Positions 7,654 through 14,901 of a stretch of DNA of 16,846 nucleotides are shown here, in pieces. Below the pieces are notes generated by a model. That model saw nothing but the letters and a program-made list of their open reading frames with translations, did not search any database and was not told the DNA's origin. Where the stretch lies: the NCBI GenBank assembly GCA_049680295.1, contig JBAUHN010000106.1, positions 1-16,846 on the forward strand. The letters run 5' to 3'. The stretch is from JBAUHN01 sp049680295 (lineage in GTDB: Bacteria > Pseudomonadota > Alphaproteobacteria > Rhodobacterales > Rhodobacteraceae). The translations under genes were made by a program, and so were the position numbers. Each line of letters opens with the position of its first letter. Position 1 is the first letter of the stretch.

Positions 7654-8459
7654 CAGGTCGCCTGCGCCTGCAATTCTTTTTCAAAGAACGGCTTTAGCAG
7701 GGGAAACCCGTCCGCCATGAGCGCCTGTATTTTCTCAGGGTCAACGATATCGCCGCCGGTCACGGCCTTGCTGTTGTTGTCATCGTGGACACCGCGAATA
7801 TACATTGGCGGTCCGCCATAAACCACGCGCACAGGGCGTCGGTTGATGATTTTTTTATGGGCAATCTTGAACGGGCTGCGACGCTCGTCCGCTTTGGACA
7901 GTAGGGTCAGGCCAAGAGCGGTTGACCCGATGTTGCGGGTGCGCAACGTATGGGTTCCGTCAGCCTCATAGACCAGAGCAAAGCCTTTGGCATGCGAGAT
8001 AAACGAATAAGTCTGATCTTTGACAAACAGCGACAGCGCGGCTTTGGCCTCTTTCTTGATCCGGTCGGTGAACCAGCTGGCTACGGCGTCATCATCGTCC
8101 AGAATGACCTGATTGCAGTATTCTTCACGCATTAGACTGTTGCGGCGAAAACGGGTCAGTGGAATGGAAACGGATTGCGGCGGTTTGAACAGGACATGGC
8201 CCCGGTCCCCCAGCATATCCTTGAACAGCTCTTTTACCTTTTTCTTGTGTTTTCTTGGTGCTGCTGCGGCGCCAATCAGGATCAAGTCAAATTCCGGGTC
8301 TGTCTGATCGGCCATCGACCGGACCGAGACGTCCTCCAGCAGCTTGAACCGTTTCTCAAGCCGTTCTTCGCTCAGCATGATCGACGGCTCGCGACGCTCA
8401 GAGGCCCGCCAGTCCGAGCGTCCAACAAATGAATGCCGCATCAGGTAAATCGTATGCAT
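7653..8459 (-). CDS. Putative glycosyltransferase (rhamnosyltransferase-like, PF11316 type)
   Basis: This 268-residue protein resembles the putative rhamnosyl transferase family (PF11316). An N-terminal MRHSF segment follows the first strand (residues 7-11). Next come FDLILIGAA (58-66), the nucleotide-sugar metal motif ILDDDDAV (119-126) and a C-terminal IRGVHDDNNS block (221-230), which matches the family's late HxxNDS-like motif. There is no signal peptide or membrane segment, so it would act at the cytosolic face, perhaps on polysaccharide or glycan. A longer GTG start at 8480 is possible, but the ATG at 8459 has GAGGAAGAG 6 nt before it and gives the natural start MHTIYLMRHSF. It is transcribed against hisD and divergently from UPF0262, so it is its own unit. 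No polysaccharide genes surround it, and donor and acceptor are unknown. Confidence 0.8.
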   Translation of the reverse strand: MHTIYLMRHSFVGRSDWRASERREPSIMLSEERLEKRFKLLEDVSVRSMADQTDPEFDLILIGAAAAPRKHKKKVKELFKDMLGDRGHVLFKPPQSVSIPLTRFRRNSLMREEYCNQVILDDDDAVASWFTDRIKKEAKAALSLFVKDQTYSFISHAKGFALVYEADGTHTLRTRNIGSTALGLTLLSKADERRSPFKIAHKKIINRRPVRVVYGGPPMYIRGVHDDNNSKAVTGGDIVDPEKIQALMADGFPLLKPFFEKELQAQAT

Positions 8460-8465
8460 GACTGT

Positions 8466-8474
8466 CTCTTCCTC
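8466..8474 (-). promoter_or_regulatory. Ribosome binding site of the glycosyltransferase-like gene (decides start)
   Basis: Minus-strand GAGGAAGAG, 6 nt before the ATG at 8459. It lies inside the longer GTG-started frame, which argues against the start at 8480. Confidence 0.6.
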
Positions 8475-8507
8475 TGGCACATGCTCATTCGAGCTATTGT
8501 TGTGTCG

Positions 8508-8537
8508 ATACTAGACGACAGCGTCCGGTGTTTTCAA
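8508..8537 (-). promoter_or_regulatory. Predicted promoter of the glycosyltransferase-like gene
   Basis: On the minus strand TTGAAA (plus 8532-8537) is followed after 18 bases by TAGTAT (plus 8508-8513). The -35 matches five of six and the -10 four of six. Transcription would begin near 8500, giving a leader of about 40 bases. A short inverted repeat, TGTCG/CGACA with an 8-base spacer (8503-8520), spans the -10 box. No convincing plus-strand promoter for UPF0262 was seen in the same 160-bp divergent gap. Confidence 0.38.
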
Positions 8538-8619
8538 TTGTTTAAGTCGGATTGCATTGCTCTGTATGTCACCGTGCGGTAATGACGTCGAAATCTGAAC
8601 GCCTTTGGAACAATGATCC

Positions 8620-9099
8620 ATGACTTGCATCAGCCACATTGAACTTGATGATCAGGGCCTGCCGCCGCCAACCCCCGAGATCGAGCAAGAGCGCAAAGTC
8701 GCGATGTTTGATCTGCTTGAGGAAAATTCATTCGTGTTGCCACAGCGCGAGGATCGTGTCGTGCCGGACGGGCCGTATCATATTGGTCTGTCAATACGTG
8801 ACAAACGACTGGTCTTTGACGTCAGCACAGAAGCGGCTGAGAAAGCCGCGGAATTTCATTTGTCGCTGGGGCCGTTTCGGCAAGTTGTAAAGGACTATTT
8901 CCAGATCTGTGAAAGCTATTTCGATGCGGTCAAAAAGCTGCCGCCCAGCCAGATTGAAACGATCGACATGGCCCGACGCGGCATCCACAATGAGGGTAGC
9001 CGGGTGTTGCAAGAACGCCTGAGCGGCAAGGCCGAGATTGACATCGATACTGCGCGGCGTCTGTTTACCTTGATTTGTGTCCTGCATTTTGGCGGCTGA
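8620..9099 (+). CDS. UPF0262 family protein, unknown function
   Basis: This 159-residue protein is recognised as UPF0262 (PF06793) from the N-terminal IELDDQGLPPPTPEIEQER segment (residues 7-25), the FDLLEENSF block, YHIGLSIRDKRLVFDV and the central SLGPFRQVVKDYFQICESY helix. The C-terminal part, with RRGIHNEGSRVLQERL (114-129) and a final hydrophobic LFTLICVLHFGG, is also family-like. It is probably cytosolic, with no export signal. The ATG at 8620 is preceded by a weak GGAA at about 9 nt; a nearby ATG at 8613 is in another frame. The stop TGA is immediately followed by the ATG of the phosphatase gene, so the two form a coupled pair. Function is unknown. Confidence 0.92.
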   Translation: MTCISHIELDDQGLPPPTPEIEQERKVAMFDLLEENSFVLPQREDRVVPDGPYHIGLSIRDKRLVFDVSTEAAEKAAEFHLSLGPFRQVVKDYFQICESYFDAVKKLPPSQIETIDMARRGIHNEGSRVLQERLSGKAEIDIDTARRLFTLICVLHFGG

Positions 9100-9561
9100 A
9101 TGACAGAAAAACTGCCACAATCAGTTCTGTTTTGCTGCGACCATAACGCCGTCCGGTCCCCCATGGCCGAGGGGATCATGAAGAAATTCTACGGCACTGA
9201 AACTTATGTCCAATCGGTTGGGGTCAAGAATGATCTGGAAATTGACGGGTTTTCTATTGCCGTCTGTCAGGAAATGAATGTGGAACTGTCGCGGCACAGG
9301 TCGCGCAGTTTTGACGAGATGGAAAACTGGGGCGATGATCTAAGCTCGTTCGATCTGGTGATTGCATTGTCGCCTGCCAGCCAGCGCCGTGCGCTGGAAC
9401 TGACGCGATTTTATCATCTGGATGTGGAATACTGGCCGATCCTTGACCCGACCGGGTTGGGCGACAACCGCGACGCCAAGCTGGCACAGTATCGTCGCGC
9501 CCGTGATCAGATAGTTGCCCAGTTACTTGGCAGATTTGGTGAGCCGACGCAGGTTCAATAG
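9100..9561 (+). CDS. Low-molecular-weight protein tyrosine phosphatase / arsenate reductase-fold protein
   Basis: This 153-residue cytosolic protein has the LMW-PTP fold signature. The phosphate-binding loop C-X5-R-S is CDHNAVRS, with nucleophile Cys13 and Arg19 right after the first strand (SVLFC). The acid-base Asp116 lies in ILDPTG near the C-terminus, spaced as in this family. Cys12 precedes the nucleophile. The loop reads DHNAV rather than the more usual GNxC/GNSA, so it belongs to a divergent subclass, and substrate (phosphotyrosine, arsenate or another phosphate) cannot be decided. A resolving-cysteine arsenate reductase system is not evident. It starts directly at the UPF0262 stop (TGA then ATG, no gap), so the partner is the best functional clue. 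It converges with the lipoprotein gene across 22 bp. Confidence 0.88.
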   Translation: MTEKLPQSVLFCCDHNAVRSPMAEGIMKKFYGTETYVQSVGVKNDLEIDGFSIAVCQEMNVELSRHRSRSFDEMENWGDDLSSFDLVIALSPASQRRALELTRFYHLDVEYWPILDPTGLGDNRDAKLAQYRRARDQIVAQLLGRFGEPTQVQ

Positions 9562-9583
9562 GCCAGGATCAGGACCCAGGGCG

Positions 9584-9943
9584 TCAGGTGTTTACGCAAA
9601 CTTCGGCAGCCTGTGCGCCAAAGTTTTTCCAGGCCTTCCAAAACCGTTCATTTGCGGCGTTGTCCGATTGCCGAACCTCTTGCAGTCTTGCCGGATCACT
9701 AAACAGACTGGCGCCCCGTTCCTGATGGGATTTGGAAAGCGTCCTGTTGGCGACGGCCTGAACACAACCGCACCGGGCCCGTGTTGCCGCTTTGCGGTTG
9801 TCGCGCAAACAGGCGGATGAAATTGGACCGGACGCGAATTGTATGGTTGCAGTGCTCGGTCCCGAGTAGCTTGTCTTGCGCGGGCCGCCACCGCAGGCTG
9901 CCACTGCAAAACACATAATTAGACTGACGATGGGACGTATCAT
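9584..9943 (-). CDS. Small Cys-containing lipoprotein, unknown function
   Basis: This 119-residue putative lipoprotein has a short N-terminus (MIRP), a hydrophobic core to residue 16 and a lipobox AVAAC with lipidation at Cys17. Small Gly residues follow (CGGG). The mature part has a conserved-looking domain: ISSACLRDNRKAATRARCGC (41-60), then VQAVANRTLS, an FSDP segment, RQSDNAANERFWKAW (91-105) and a final Cys116. Four mature cysteines (45, 58, 60, 116) suggest disulfides in the periplasm. I recall similar Rhodobacterales proteins carrying the automatic name arginine transporter, which nothing in this sequence supports, since it lacks membrane segments and transporter motifs. It is a single-gene unit divergent from dppA. 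Confidence 0.78.
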   Translation of the reverse strand: MIRPIVSLIMCFAVAACGGGPRKTSYSGPSTATIQFASGPISSACLRDNRKAATRARCGCVQAVANRTLSKSHQERGASLFSDPARLQEVRQSDNAANERFWKAWKNFGAQAAEVCVNT

Positions 9944-10179
9944 GCCTGCTGCCTTTGCTGGTGGCCGTCGGGTGTGTGTCCACCAATCGGCCTGCGTCTT
10001 GAAATTCTGCCGTCAACTATGCCGGAAGTCGGGGGTCGGAGCAATCAACGAAATTACCCGGCGATAAATGTTGTTTTGCACCCGGTGGTTGTCGCAACGT
10101 CAAGTGGCGTCGCGCGGGTAGATTGAAAACCATTGCTGGCCATTTGTTTCGAAGCCTGCTTAACTTTTTGAATTCATGT

Positions 10180-10197
10180 TTAGGCGCTAGCGTCTAA
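10180..10197. promoter_or_regulatory. Near-perfect palindrome TTAGGCGCTAGCGTCTAA upstream of dppA
   Basis: An 18-bp palindrome centred on GCTAGC has one mismatched pair (G/T, allowed as G-U in RNA). It ends 17 bp before the dppA ATG, just before the ribosome-binding site. It may be an operator or an mRNA 5' hairpin. It is the clearest element in the 271-bp divergent gap 9944-10214; no convincing -35/-10 pair for dppA was found there, although AT-rich sequence lies at about 10161-10180. Confidence 0.45.
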
Positions 10198-10202
10198 GAA
10201 TC

Positions 10203-10207
10203 GGGAG
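10203..10207 (+). promoter_or_regulatory. Ribosome binding site of dppA
   Basis: GGGAG lies 7 nt before the ATG at 10215, in a purine-rich leader. It is ideal for strong translation of an abundant periplasmic protein. Confidence 0.6.
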
Positions 10208-10214
10208 AAAAACA

Positions 10215-11807
10215 ATGAAAACCAAACAAACAATCGCAAGTATGGCGGCAGCACTGGCTTTGTGCGCGTCGGCAGCGTCAGCGCAAACGCTGGTCTATTG
10301 CTCAGAAGGATCGCCAGAAGGCTTTGATCCGGCATTGTATACGGCTGGTACGACGTTTGATGCGTCCAGCCATCCGATCTATAACCGCCTTACCCAATTC
10401 AAGGTCGGGACCACCGAGGTCATTCCTGGCCTCGCGGAAAGCTGGGAGGTGTCTGAGGACGGCAAGACCGTCACATTCAAGCTGCGCAAAGGTGTTAAGT
10501 TCCACTCAAACGACAGCTTCACGCCGTCGCGTGACTTTAACGCCGATGACGTGATTTTCAGCTTTAACCGTCAGGGCGTCGAAGACCACCCTTATTACAC
10601 CGTTTCAGGCGGGACATGGGAATACTATGGCGGCATGTCGATGCCTGACCTGGTTGAAAGCATTGAAAAGGTTGACGATTATACCGTCGTTTTCAATCTG
10701 ACCCGTCCAGAAGCGCCGTTCATCGCCAATATGGCAATGGATTTCGCGTCTATCGTGTCCTCCGAATATGGTGATGCGATGATGGCGGCGGGCACACCTG
10801 AAATGGTGAACCAGGCACCCATTGGCACCGGCCCGTTTGCATTCCAGGCCTACCAGAAAGATGCGGTCATTCGCTATACGCGCAACGATGACTATTGGGG
10901 TGATATGGCCAAATCCGAAGCGCTGATCTTTGCGATCACACCGGATGCAAGCGTGCGCTACCAAAAGGTGCAGGCAGGCGAATGTCATGTCATGGCCTAT
11001 CCAAACCCGGCCGACATCGAAGCGATGAAATCCGCAGATGATGTCGTCGTGATGGAACAAGAGGGTCTGAATGTCGGCTATCTGGCCTACAACACAACCG
11101 TCGCCCCATACGACAACCCAAATGTGCGTCGCGCTCTGAACATGGCAATCGACAAGCAGGCGATCATTGATGTGGTGTTCCAGGGGTCTGGCCAGATTGC
11201 CAAAAACCCGCTGCCACCGACGATGTGGTCCTACAATGACGCGGTGACGGATGATGCTTACGATCCTGCCAAAGCCAAGGAAATGCTGGCTGCAGAAGGC
11301 GTCACAGATCTGAACATGAAAATCTGGGCGATGCCGGTTCAGCGTCCCTATAACCCAAATGCACGCCGCATGGCCGAACTGATGCAGGAAGATTTTGCAA
11401 AGATCGGTGTAACTGTGGAAATCGTGTCTTACGAGTGGGGTGAATACCTGTCGCGGTCGCGTGAACTGGACCGTGACGGTGCCGTTTTGCTGGGTTGGAC
11501 AGGTGACAATGGTGATCCCGACAACTTCTTGGCGGTATTGCTGGGATGTGATGGTCGCGAAAACTCAAACCGGGCGCAGTGGTGCCATCAGCCGTTTGAG
11601 GACCTGATCCAACAGGCCAAGGTTTTGCCGACACAGGCAGAACGCCAGCCGCTTTATGAAGAGGCGCAAGTCATCTTTAAAGATCAGGCACCTTGGGCAA
11701 CCATCGCGCATTCGGTTGTTTACATGACCATGCGGCCCGAGGTCGAAGGCTATATTGTCCACCCGCTTGGTGGTCATATCTTTGATCAGGTCGGTCTGGC
11801 GCAATAA
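10215..11807 (+). CDS. dppA: Dipeptide ABC transporter substrate-binding protein (DppA)
   Basis: This 530-residue periplasmic protein of SBP family 5 binds dipeptides (in E. coli also haem/ALA) and delivers them to DppBC. A Sec signal peptide is clear: MKTK, a hydrophobic core, and cleavage ASA|Q after residue 23. The mature sequence parallels E. coli DppA closely: YCSEGSPEGFDP (28-39), LTRPEAPF, AMDFASIVS, NPIGTGPF-like APIGTGPF (201-208), ITPDASVRY, PPTMW, AMPVQRPYNPNARRMAE (372-388) and GWTGDNGDPDN (427-437), which holds the Asp that binds the peptide amino group. Cysteines 29, 257, 445 and 457 sit where E. coli DppA forms two disulfides. It is the first gene of the dpp operon, followed by a stem-loop and then the M24 peptidase. 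Confidence 0.96.
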   Translation: MKTKQTIASMAAALALCASAASAQTLVYCSEGSPEGFDPALYTAGTTFDASSHPIYNRLTQFKVGTTEVIPGLAESWEVSEDGKTVTFKLRKGVKFHSNDSFTPSRDFNADDVIFSFNRQGVEDHPYYTVSGGTWEYYGGMSMPDLVESIEKVDDYTVVFNLTRPEAPFIANMAMDFASIVSSEYGDAMMAAGTPEMVNQAPIGTGPFAFQAYQKDAVIRYTRNDDYWGDMAKSEALIFAITPDASVRYQKVQAGECHVMAYPNPADIEAMKSADDVVVMEQEGLNVGYLAYNTTVAPYDNPNVRRALNMAIDKQAIIDVVFQGSGQIAKNPLPPTMWSYNDAVTDDAYDPAKAKEMLAAEGVTDLNMKIWAMPVQRPYNPNARRMAELMQEDFAKIGVTVEIVSYEWGEYLSRSRELDRDGAVLLGWTGDNGDPDNFLAVLLGCDGRENSNRAQWCHQPFEDLIQQAKVLPTQAERQPLYEEAQVIFKDQAPWATIAHSVVYMTMRPEVEGYIVHPLGGHIFDQVGLAQ

Positions 11808-11819
11808 GCGAAAACACTG

Positions 11820-11850
11820 CGGGGAGGCGTTGCAAGGCGTCTCTCCGTTT
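11820..11850 (+). terminator. Stem-loop between dppA and the M24 peptidase gene (attenuator/stabiliser)
   Basis: A 10-bp stem (11820-11829 with 11838-11847, two G-U pairs) closes an 8-base loop and is followed by only TTT. The strong stem and short T-run inside an operon suggest partial termination or 3' protection of dppA mRNA. Either would keep the binding protein in excess over the membrane and ATPase subunits, as is common for ABC importers. Confidence 0.5.
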
Positions 11851-11879
11851 GCAACTCTGCGATTGCGAAAGGTATCGGC

Positions 11880-12989
11880 ATGACGGATGTTTTGGCTGAT
11901 CGGCTTGCAGACTATGGCAAAATCGCTGCCCGTCTGGGCGTTGATGCCGTTGCCCTGGTTCCGGGGCCGAATTTTACCCGCGCTCTGGGCCATTCGTTCA
12001 TGAGCCATGAACGCCCCTTTATGATGATTATTCCAGCTAATGGACCCGCCGCTGCCCTGGTGCCGAACCTTGAATTGCGCAGTTGGGATTTGGTTGGATT
12101 TGAAGGCGCGGTTTTTGATTGGCGCGATCAGGATGGCTATGACGCCGCTTTTGCGGAAATGTTGGCGCATCTGAAGATTACCTCGCTGGCTGTCGAAGGG
12201 CAGATCATGCGGGTCTTTGTCCATCATGCATTGAAACAGGCACAGCCTGGGCTAAAGATCGTCGACGGCGAGGCCGCAATCTCGGGCCTGCGCGTGATTA
12301 AAACGCCAGGCGATATTGCCGCGATGACGGCTGCGATTGAAATATCCGAACGCGCGTTGGAGCGTACTTTGGCAGCTGTGCGTCTGGGGCAGACCGAAAA
12401 ACAAATAGAACAAATGCTGGTGCAGGCGCTGTTTGCCGAAGGCGCCGAGGATCTGGCATTTCATCCGATTGTCGCGGCAGGCGACGGGTCTGCCCGGCCC
12501 CATGCCACGGCACGGAGTGATTATGCAGTTAAAGCAGGCGATGCTTTGCTGGTGGATTTCGGCGGGCGCAAAGATGGCTTTGCCGCCGACATCACCCGCA
12601 CCGTGTTTCTGGATCACGCAACGGATGAGGGCCGCGCGGTCTATGACACCGTGTTGCGCGCCAATCGCCGGGGTCATGCAGTAACCCGCGCCGGTATCAC
12701 TGCGCACGAAATTGACGACGCGGTGACCTGCGTGCTGGAGGCGTCGCCCTTTGCTGACCGTATCCGCACCAAGACCGGCCATGGATTGGGGCGCGACGTG
12801 CATGAAGCACCCTATATCATGCGCGGCAATCACGAGGTTCTTGAGGCCGGAACCGTCTACACAAATGAACCGGGCCTGTATCAGATCGACAATTTTGGTG
12901 TTCGAATTGAAGATGATATTCTTGTCACTGCAGATGGATGCCGGTCTTTGACAAGTTTCCCAACGGACCTACAGGTGCTCAAATGCTAA
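11880..12989 (+). CDS. M24 family metallopeptidase (Xaa-Pro dipeptidase/aminopeptidase-like)
   Basis: This 369-residue protein has an N-terminal creatinase-like domain (about 1-140) and a C-terminal pita-bread M24 domain. All five dimetal ligands are visible: Asp226 (LLVDFGG), Asp237 (AADITRT), His301 (TGHGLGRDVHE), Glu330 (TNEPGLY) and Glu344 (VRIEDDI). The substrate-side His308 (DVHEAP) is also present. There is no signal peptide, so it is cytosolic. It probably removes or splits peptides with proline in the second position, but M24 members include other hydrolases, so the exact substrate is inferred. The ATG at 11880 has AAAGG at about 7 nt. Its last codons overlap the dppB start by 7 bp, tying it into the dpp operon: imported dipeptides would meet a matching peptidase. 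Confidence 0.93.
   Translation: MTDVLADRLADYGKIAARLGVDAVALVPGPNFTRALGHSFMSHERPFMMIIPANGPAAALVPNLELRSWDLVGFEGAVFDWRDQDGYDAAFAEMLAHLKITSLAVEGQIMRVFVHHALKQAQPGLKIVDGEAAISGLRVIKTPGDIAAMTAAIEISERALERTLAAVRLGQTEKQIEQMLVQALFAEGAEDLAFHPIVAAGDGSARPHATARSDYAVKAGDALLVDFGGRKDGFAADITRTVFLDHATDEGRAVYDTVLRANRRGHAVTRAGITAHEIDDAVTCVLEASPFADRIRTKTGHGLGRDVHEAPYIMRGNHEVLEAGTVYTNEPGLYQIDNFGVRIEDDILVTADGCRSLTSFPTDLQVLKC
12973..12977 (+). promoter_or_regulatory. Ribosome binding site of dppB (decides start)
   Basis: AGGTG inside the end of the peptidase gene, 5 nt before the ATG at 12983. It supports that start rather than the ATG at 12938. Confidence 0.45.
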
Positions 12990-13990
12990 AATACTTCGGG
13001 TCGCGCCTTTTGACATTTGTGCCGACATTTATCGGTGTCACGCTGATTTCATTCGCTTTTATCCGGGTGCTGCCGGGTGATCCGATTATCGTCATGGCAG
13101 GCGAGCGTGGTTTGACCGACGAACGCTATGCCGAACTGACTGCGCAATTTGGCTTTGACCGGCCCATTCTTGTGCAGTTCTGGGAATATTTCACCGGCGT
13201 TCTGCAAGGCGATCTGGGTAATTCCTTTGTCACCAAACGCCCGGTTTGGGATGAATTTTTTGCGCTGTTTCCCGCCACGCTGGAGCTGTCAATTTGCGCG
13301 ATGATCTTTGCTGTGGCACTTGGGCTGCCTGCGGGTGTGATCGCCGCCGTGAACCGTGGCAAACTGGCGGACCGTGCGTTGATGTCGACGGCGCTGGTGG
13401 GTTATTCGATGCCGATTTTCTGGTGGGCGTTGCTGTTGATCATCGTGTTTTCAGGCAATCTGCAATGGACACCGGTTTCGGGGCGGATTGACCTTCTTTA
13501 CTACTTTCCCGATGCCACTGGTTTTATGCTGATCGATTCAATCAGGTCCGGGCAAAGCGGGGCGTTTACCTCTGCTGTGCGGCATCTGATCTTGCCCACG
13601 ATTGTGTTGGGGACGATTCCGCTGGCGGTGATCGCACGCCAAACCCGGTCCGCAATGCTGGAGGTTCTGGGCGAAGATTACATTCGCACCGCGCGCGCCA
13701 AAGGCATGACGCCGGGCCGGATCAATGGCATCCACGCGCTGCGCAATGCGCTGATCCCGGTGATCACCGTTATTGGTCTGTCGGTTGGCACTTTGCTGGC
13801 GGGTGCGATCCTGACTGAGACGATTTTTAGCTGGCCGGGGATCGGCAAATGGATGGTCGATAGCATTTTCCGCCGGGACTATCCGGTTGTCCAGGGCGGG
13901 CTTTTGTTGATCGCGGTGATGGTGATGATCGTCAATCTGACCGTCGATGTGCTTTACGGCGTTATCAACCCCAAAATCAGGAAACGCTAA
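12983..13990 (+). CDS. dppB: Dipeptide ABC transporter permease (DppB)
   Basis: This 335-residue inner-membrane permease pairs with DppC. It resembles E. coli DppB (339 residues) along its length: an N-terminal PTFIGVTLISFAF membrane segment (14-26), VLPGDP (29-34), MAGERGLT, PVWDEFF, GYSMPIFWW (140-148), the cytoplasmic EAA loop EDYIRTARAKGMTPGRI (231-247), TLLAGAILTETIFSWPG and RRDYPVVQGG. About six membrane segments are expected. A longer frame begins at 12938, but its extra 15 residues lie within the peptidase gene and do not look like DppB, whereas MLKYFGSRLL at 12983 fits the family start. It overlaps the peptidase gene by 7 bp and ends 2 bp before dppC. Confidence 0.95.
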   Translation: MLKYFGSRLLTFVPTFIGVTLISFAFIRVLPGDPIIVMAGERGLTDERYAELTAQFGFDRPILVQFWEYFTGVLQGDLGNSFVTKRPVWDEFFALFPATLELSICAMIFAVALGLPAGVIAAVNRGKLADRALMSTALVGYSMPIFWWALLLIIVFSGNLQWTPVSGRIDLLYYFPDATGFMLIDSIRSGQSGAFTSAVRHLILPTIVLGTIPLAVIARQTRSAMLEVLGEDYIRTARAKGMTPGRINGIHALRNALIPVITVIGLSVGTLLAGAILTETIFSWPGIGKWMVDSIFRRDYPVVQGGLLLIAVMVMIVNLTVDVLYGVINPKIRKR

Positions 13991-13992
13991 AG

Positions 13993-14898
13993 ATGTCTGA
14001 CGCCCTTTCTGACACGCTTGAAGACACCACAGCCCGGCCTGGCCGCCTTAGGGAATTCTGGTTCTATTTTCGTGAAAACCGTGGCGCTGTCATCGGTCTT
14101 TATATCTTTGCGGCCTTTGCGTTTTGTGCAGCCTTTGCAACCTGGTTGTCGCCCTATGATCCCAGCGCACAGTTCCGTTCAAACACATTGCAGCCCCCGG
14201 TCTGGCAAGACGGCGGCAGTTGGCAGTTTCCCTTGGGCACAGACCCTTTAGGCCGGGATATGCTGTCGCGGCTGATTGAAGGCGCGCGCTATTCCTTTTT
14301 TGTCGGTATTGTTGTTGTTACCATTGCGGCCAGTGGCGGCATTCTGGTTGGGCTGATATCGGGGTTTGCGCCAAAGTGGCTTGATACGATCATCATGCGG
14401 ATTATGGACATTATTCTGGCGTTTCCATCGCTGCTGCTGGCGCTGGTTCTGGTGGCGATTCTCGGGCCGTCGCTGACCAATGCGATGATCGCCATCGCGA
14501 TTGTCTTGCAACCGCATTACGTAAGACTGACCCGCGCCAGCGTGATGTCCGAGTTGCAAAAGGACTATGTGACCTCGGCCAAAGTCGTGGGTGCCAGCAA
14601 AATCAGGCTGATGTTTGTGACGGTGCTGCCGAACTGTCTGGCGCCGATCATTGTTCAGGCGGCCTTGTCTTTTTCCACAGCGATCCTGGATGCGGCGGCG
14701 CTGGGCTTTCTGGGCATGGGCGCGCAGCCGCCAACGCCGGAATGGGGCACCATGCTGGCCGAGGCGCGTGAATTTATCCTGCGCGCGTGGTGGGTTGTGA
14801 CATTCCCCGGTCTGGCCATTCTGGTGACCGTGTTGGCCATCAATCTGATGGGTGACGGATTGCGCGACGCCCTTGATCCGAAACTGAAACGGAGCTGA
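13993..14898 (+). CDS. dppC: Dipeptide ABC transporter permease (DppC)
   Basis: This 301-residue inner-membrane permease is the second half of the Dpp channel (E. coli DppC has 300). Family blocks are EFWFYFRENRGAVIGL (21-36), LGTDPLGRDMLSRLIEGAR (81-99), the EAA loop DYVTSAKVVGASKIRL (191-206), a long LGFLGMGAQPPTPEWGTML segment (237-255) and NLMGDGLRDALDPKLK at the C-terminus. About six membrane segments are expected, the first at about 31-50. AGGAA at the end of dppB lies 9 nt before the ATG. The stop is 3 bp before dppD. Confidence 0.95.
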   Translation: MSDALSDTLEDTTARPGRLREFWFYFRENRGAVIGLYIFAAFAFCAAFATWLSPYDPSAQFRSNTLQPPVWQDGGSWQFPLGTDPLGRDMLSRLIEGARYSFFVGIVVVTIAASGGILVGLISGFAPKWLDTIIMRIMDIILAFPSLLLALVLVAILGPSLTNAMIAIAIVLQPHYVRLTRASVMSELQKDYVTSAKVVGASKIRLMFVTVLPNCLAPIIVQAALSFSTAILDAAALGFLGMGAQPPTPEWGTMLAEAREFILRAWWVVTFPGLAILVTVLAINLMGDGLRDALDPKLKRS

Positions 14899-14901
14899 TC
14901 C

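Noticed and set aside
8503..8520. TGTCG/CGACA inverted repeat in the gap between the glycosyltransferase-like gene and UPF0262
   Set aside because: Five-bp arms with an 8-base spacer are too short to claim as an operator; mentioned only with the promoter.
9100..9561. Phosphatase as part of an arsenic resistance operon
   Set aside because: No arsR, arsB/acr3 or other arsenic gene is in the neighbourhood and the P-loop differs from typical arsenate reductases.
9515..9820. Plus-strand 101-codon frame overlapping the phosphatase end and opposite the lipoprotein
   Set aside because: No ribosome-binding site or domain; the minus-strand lipoprotein has a lipobox and coherent sequence.
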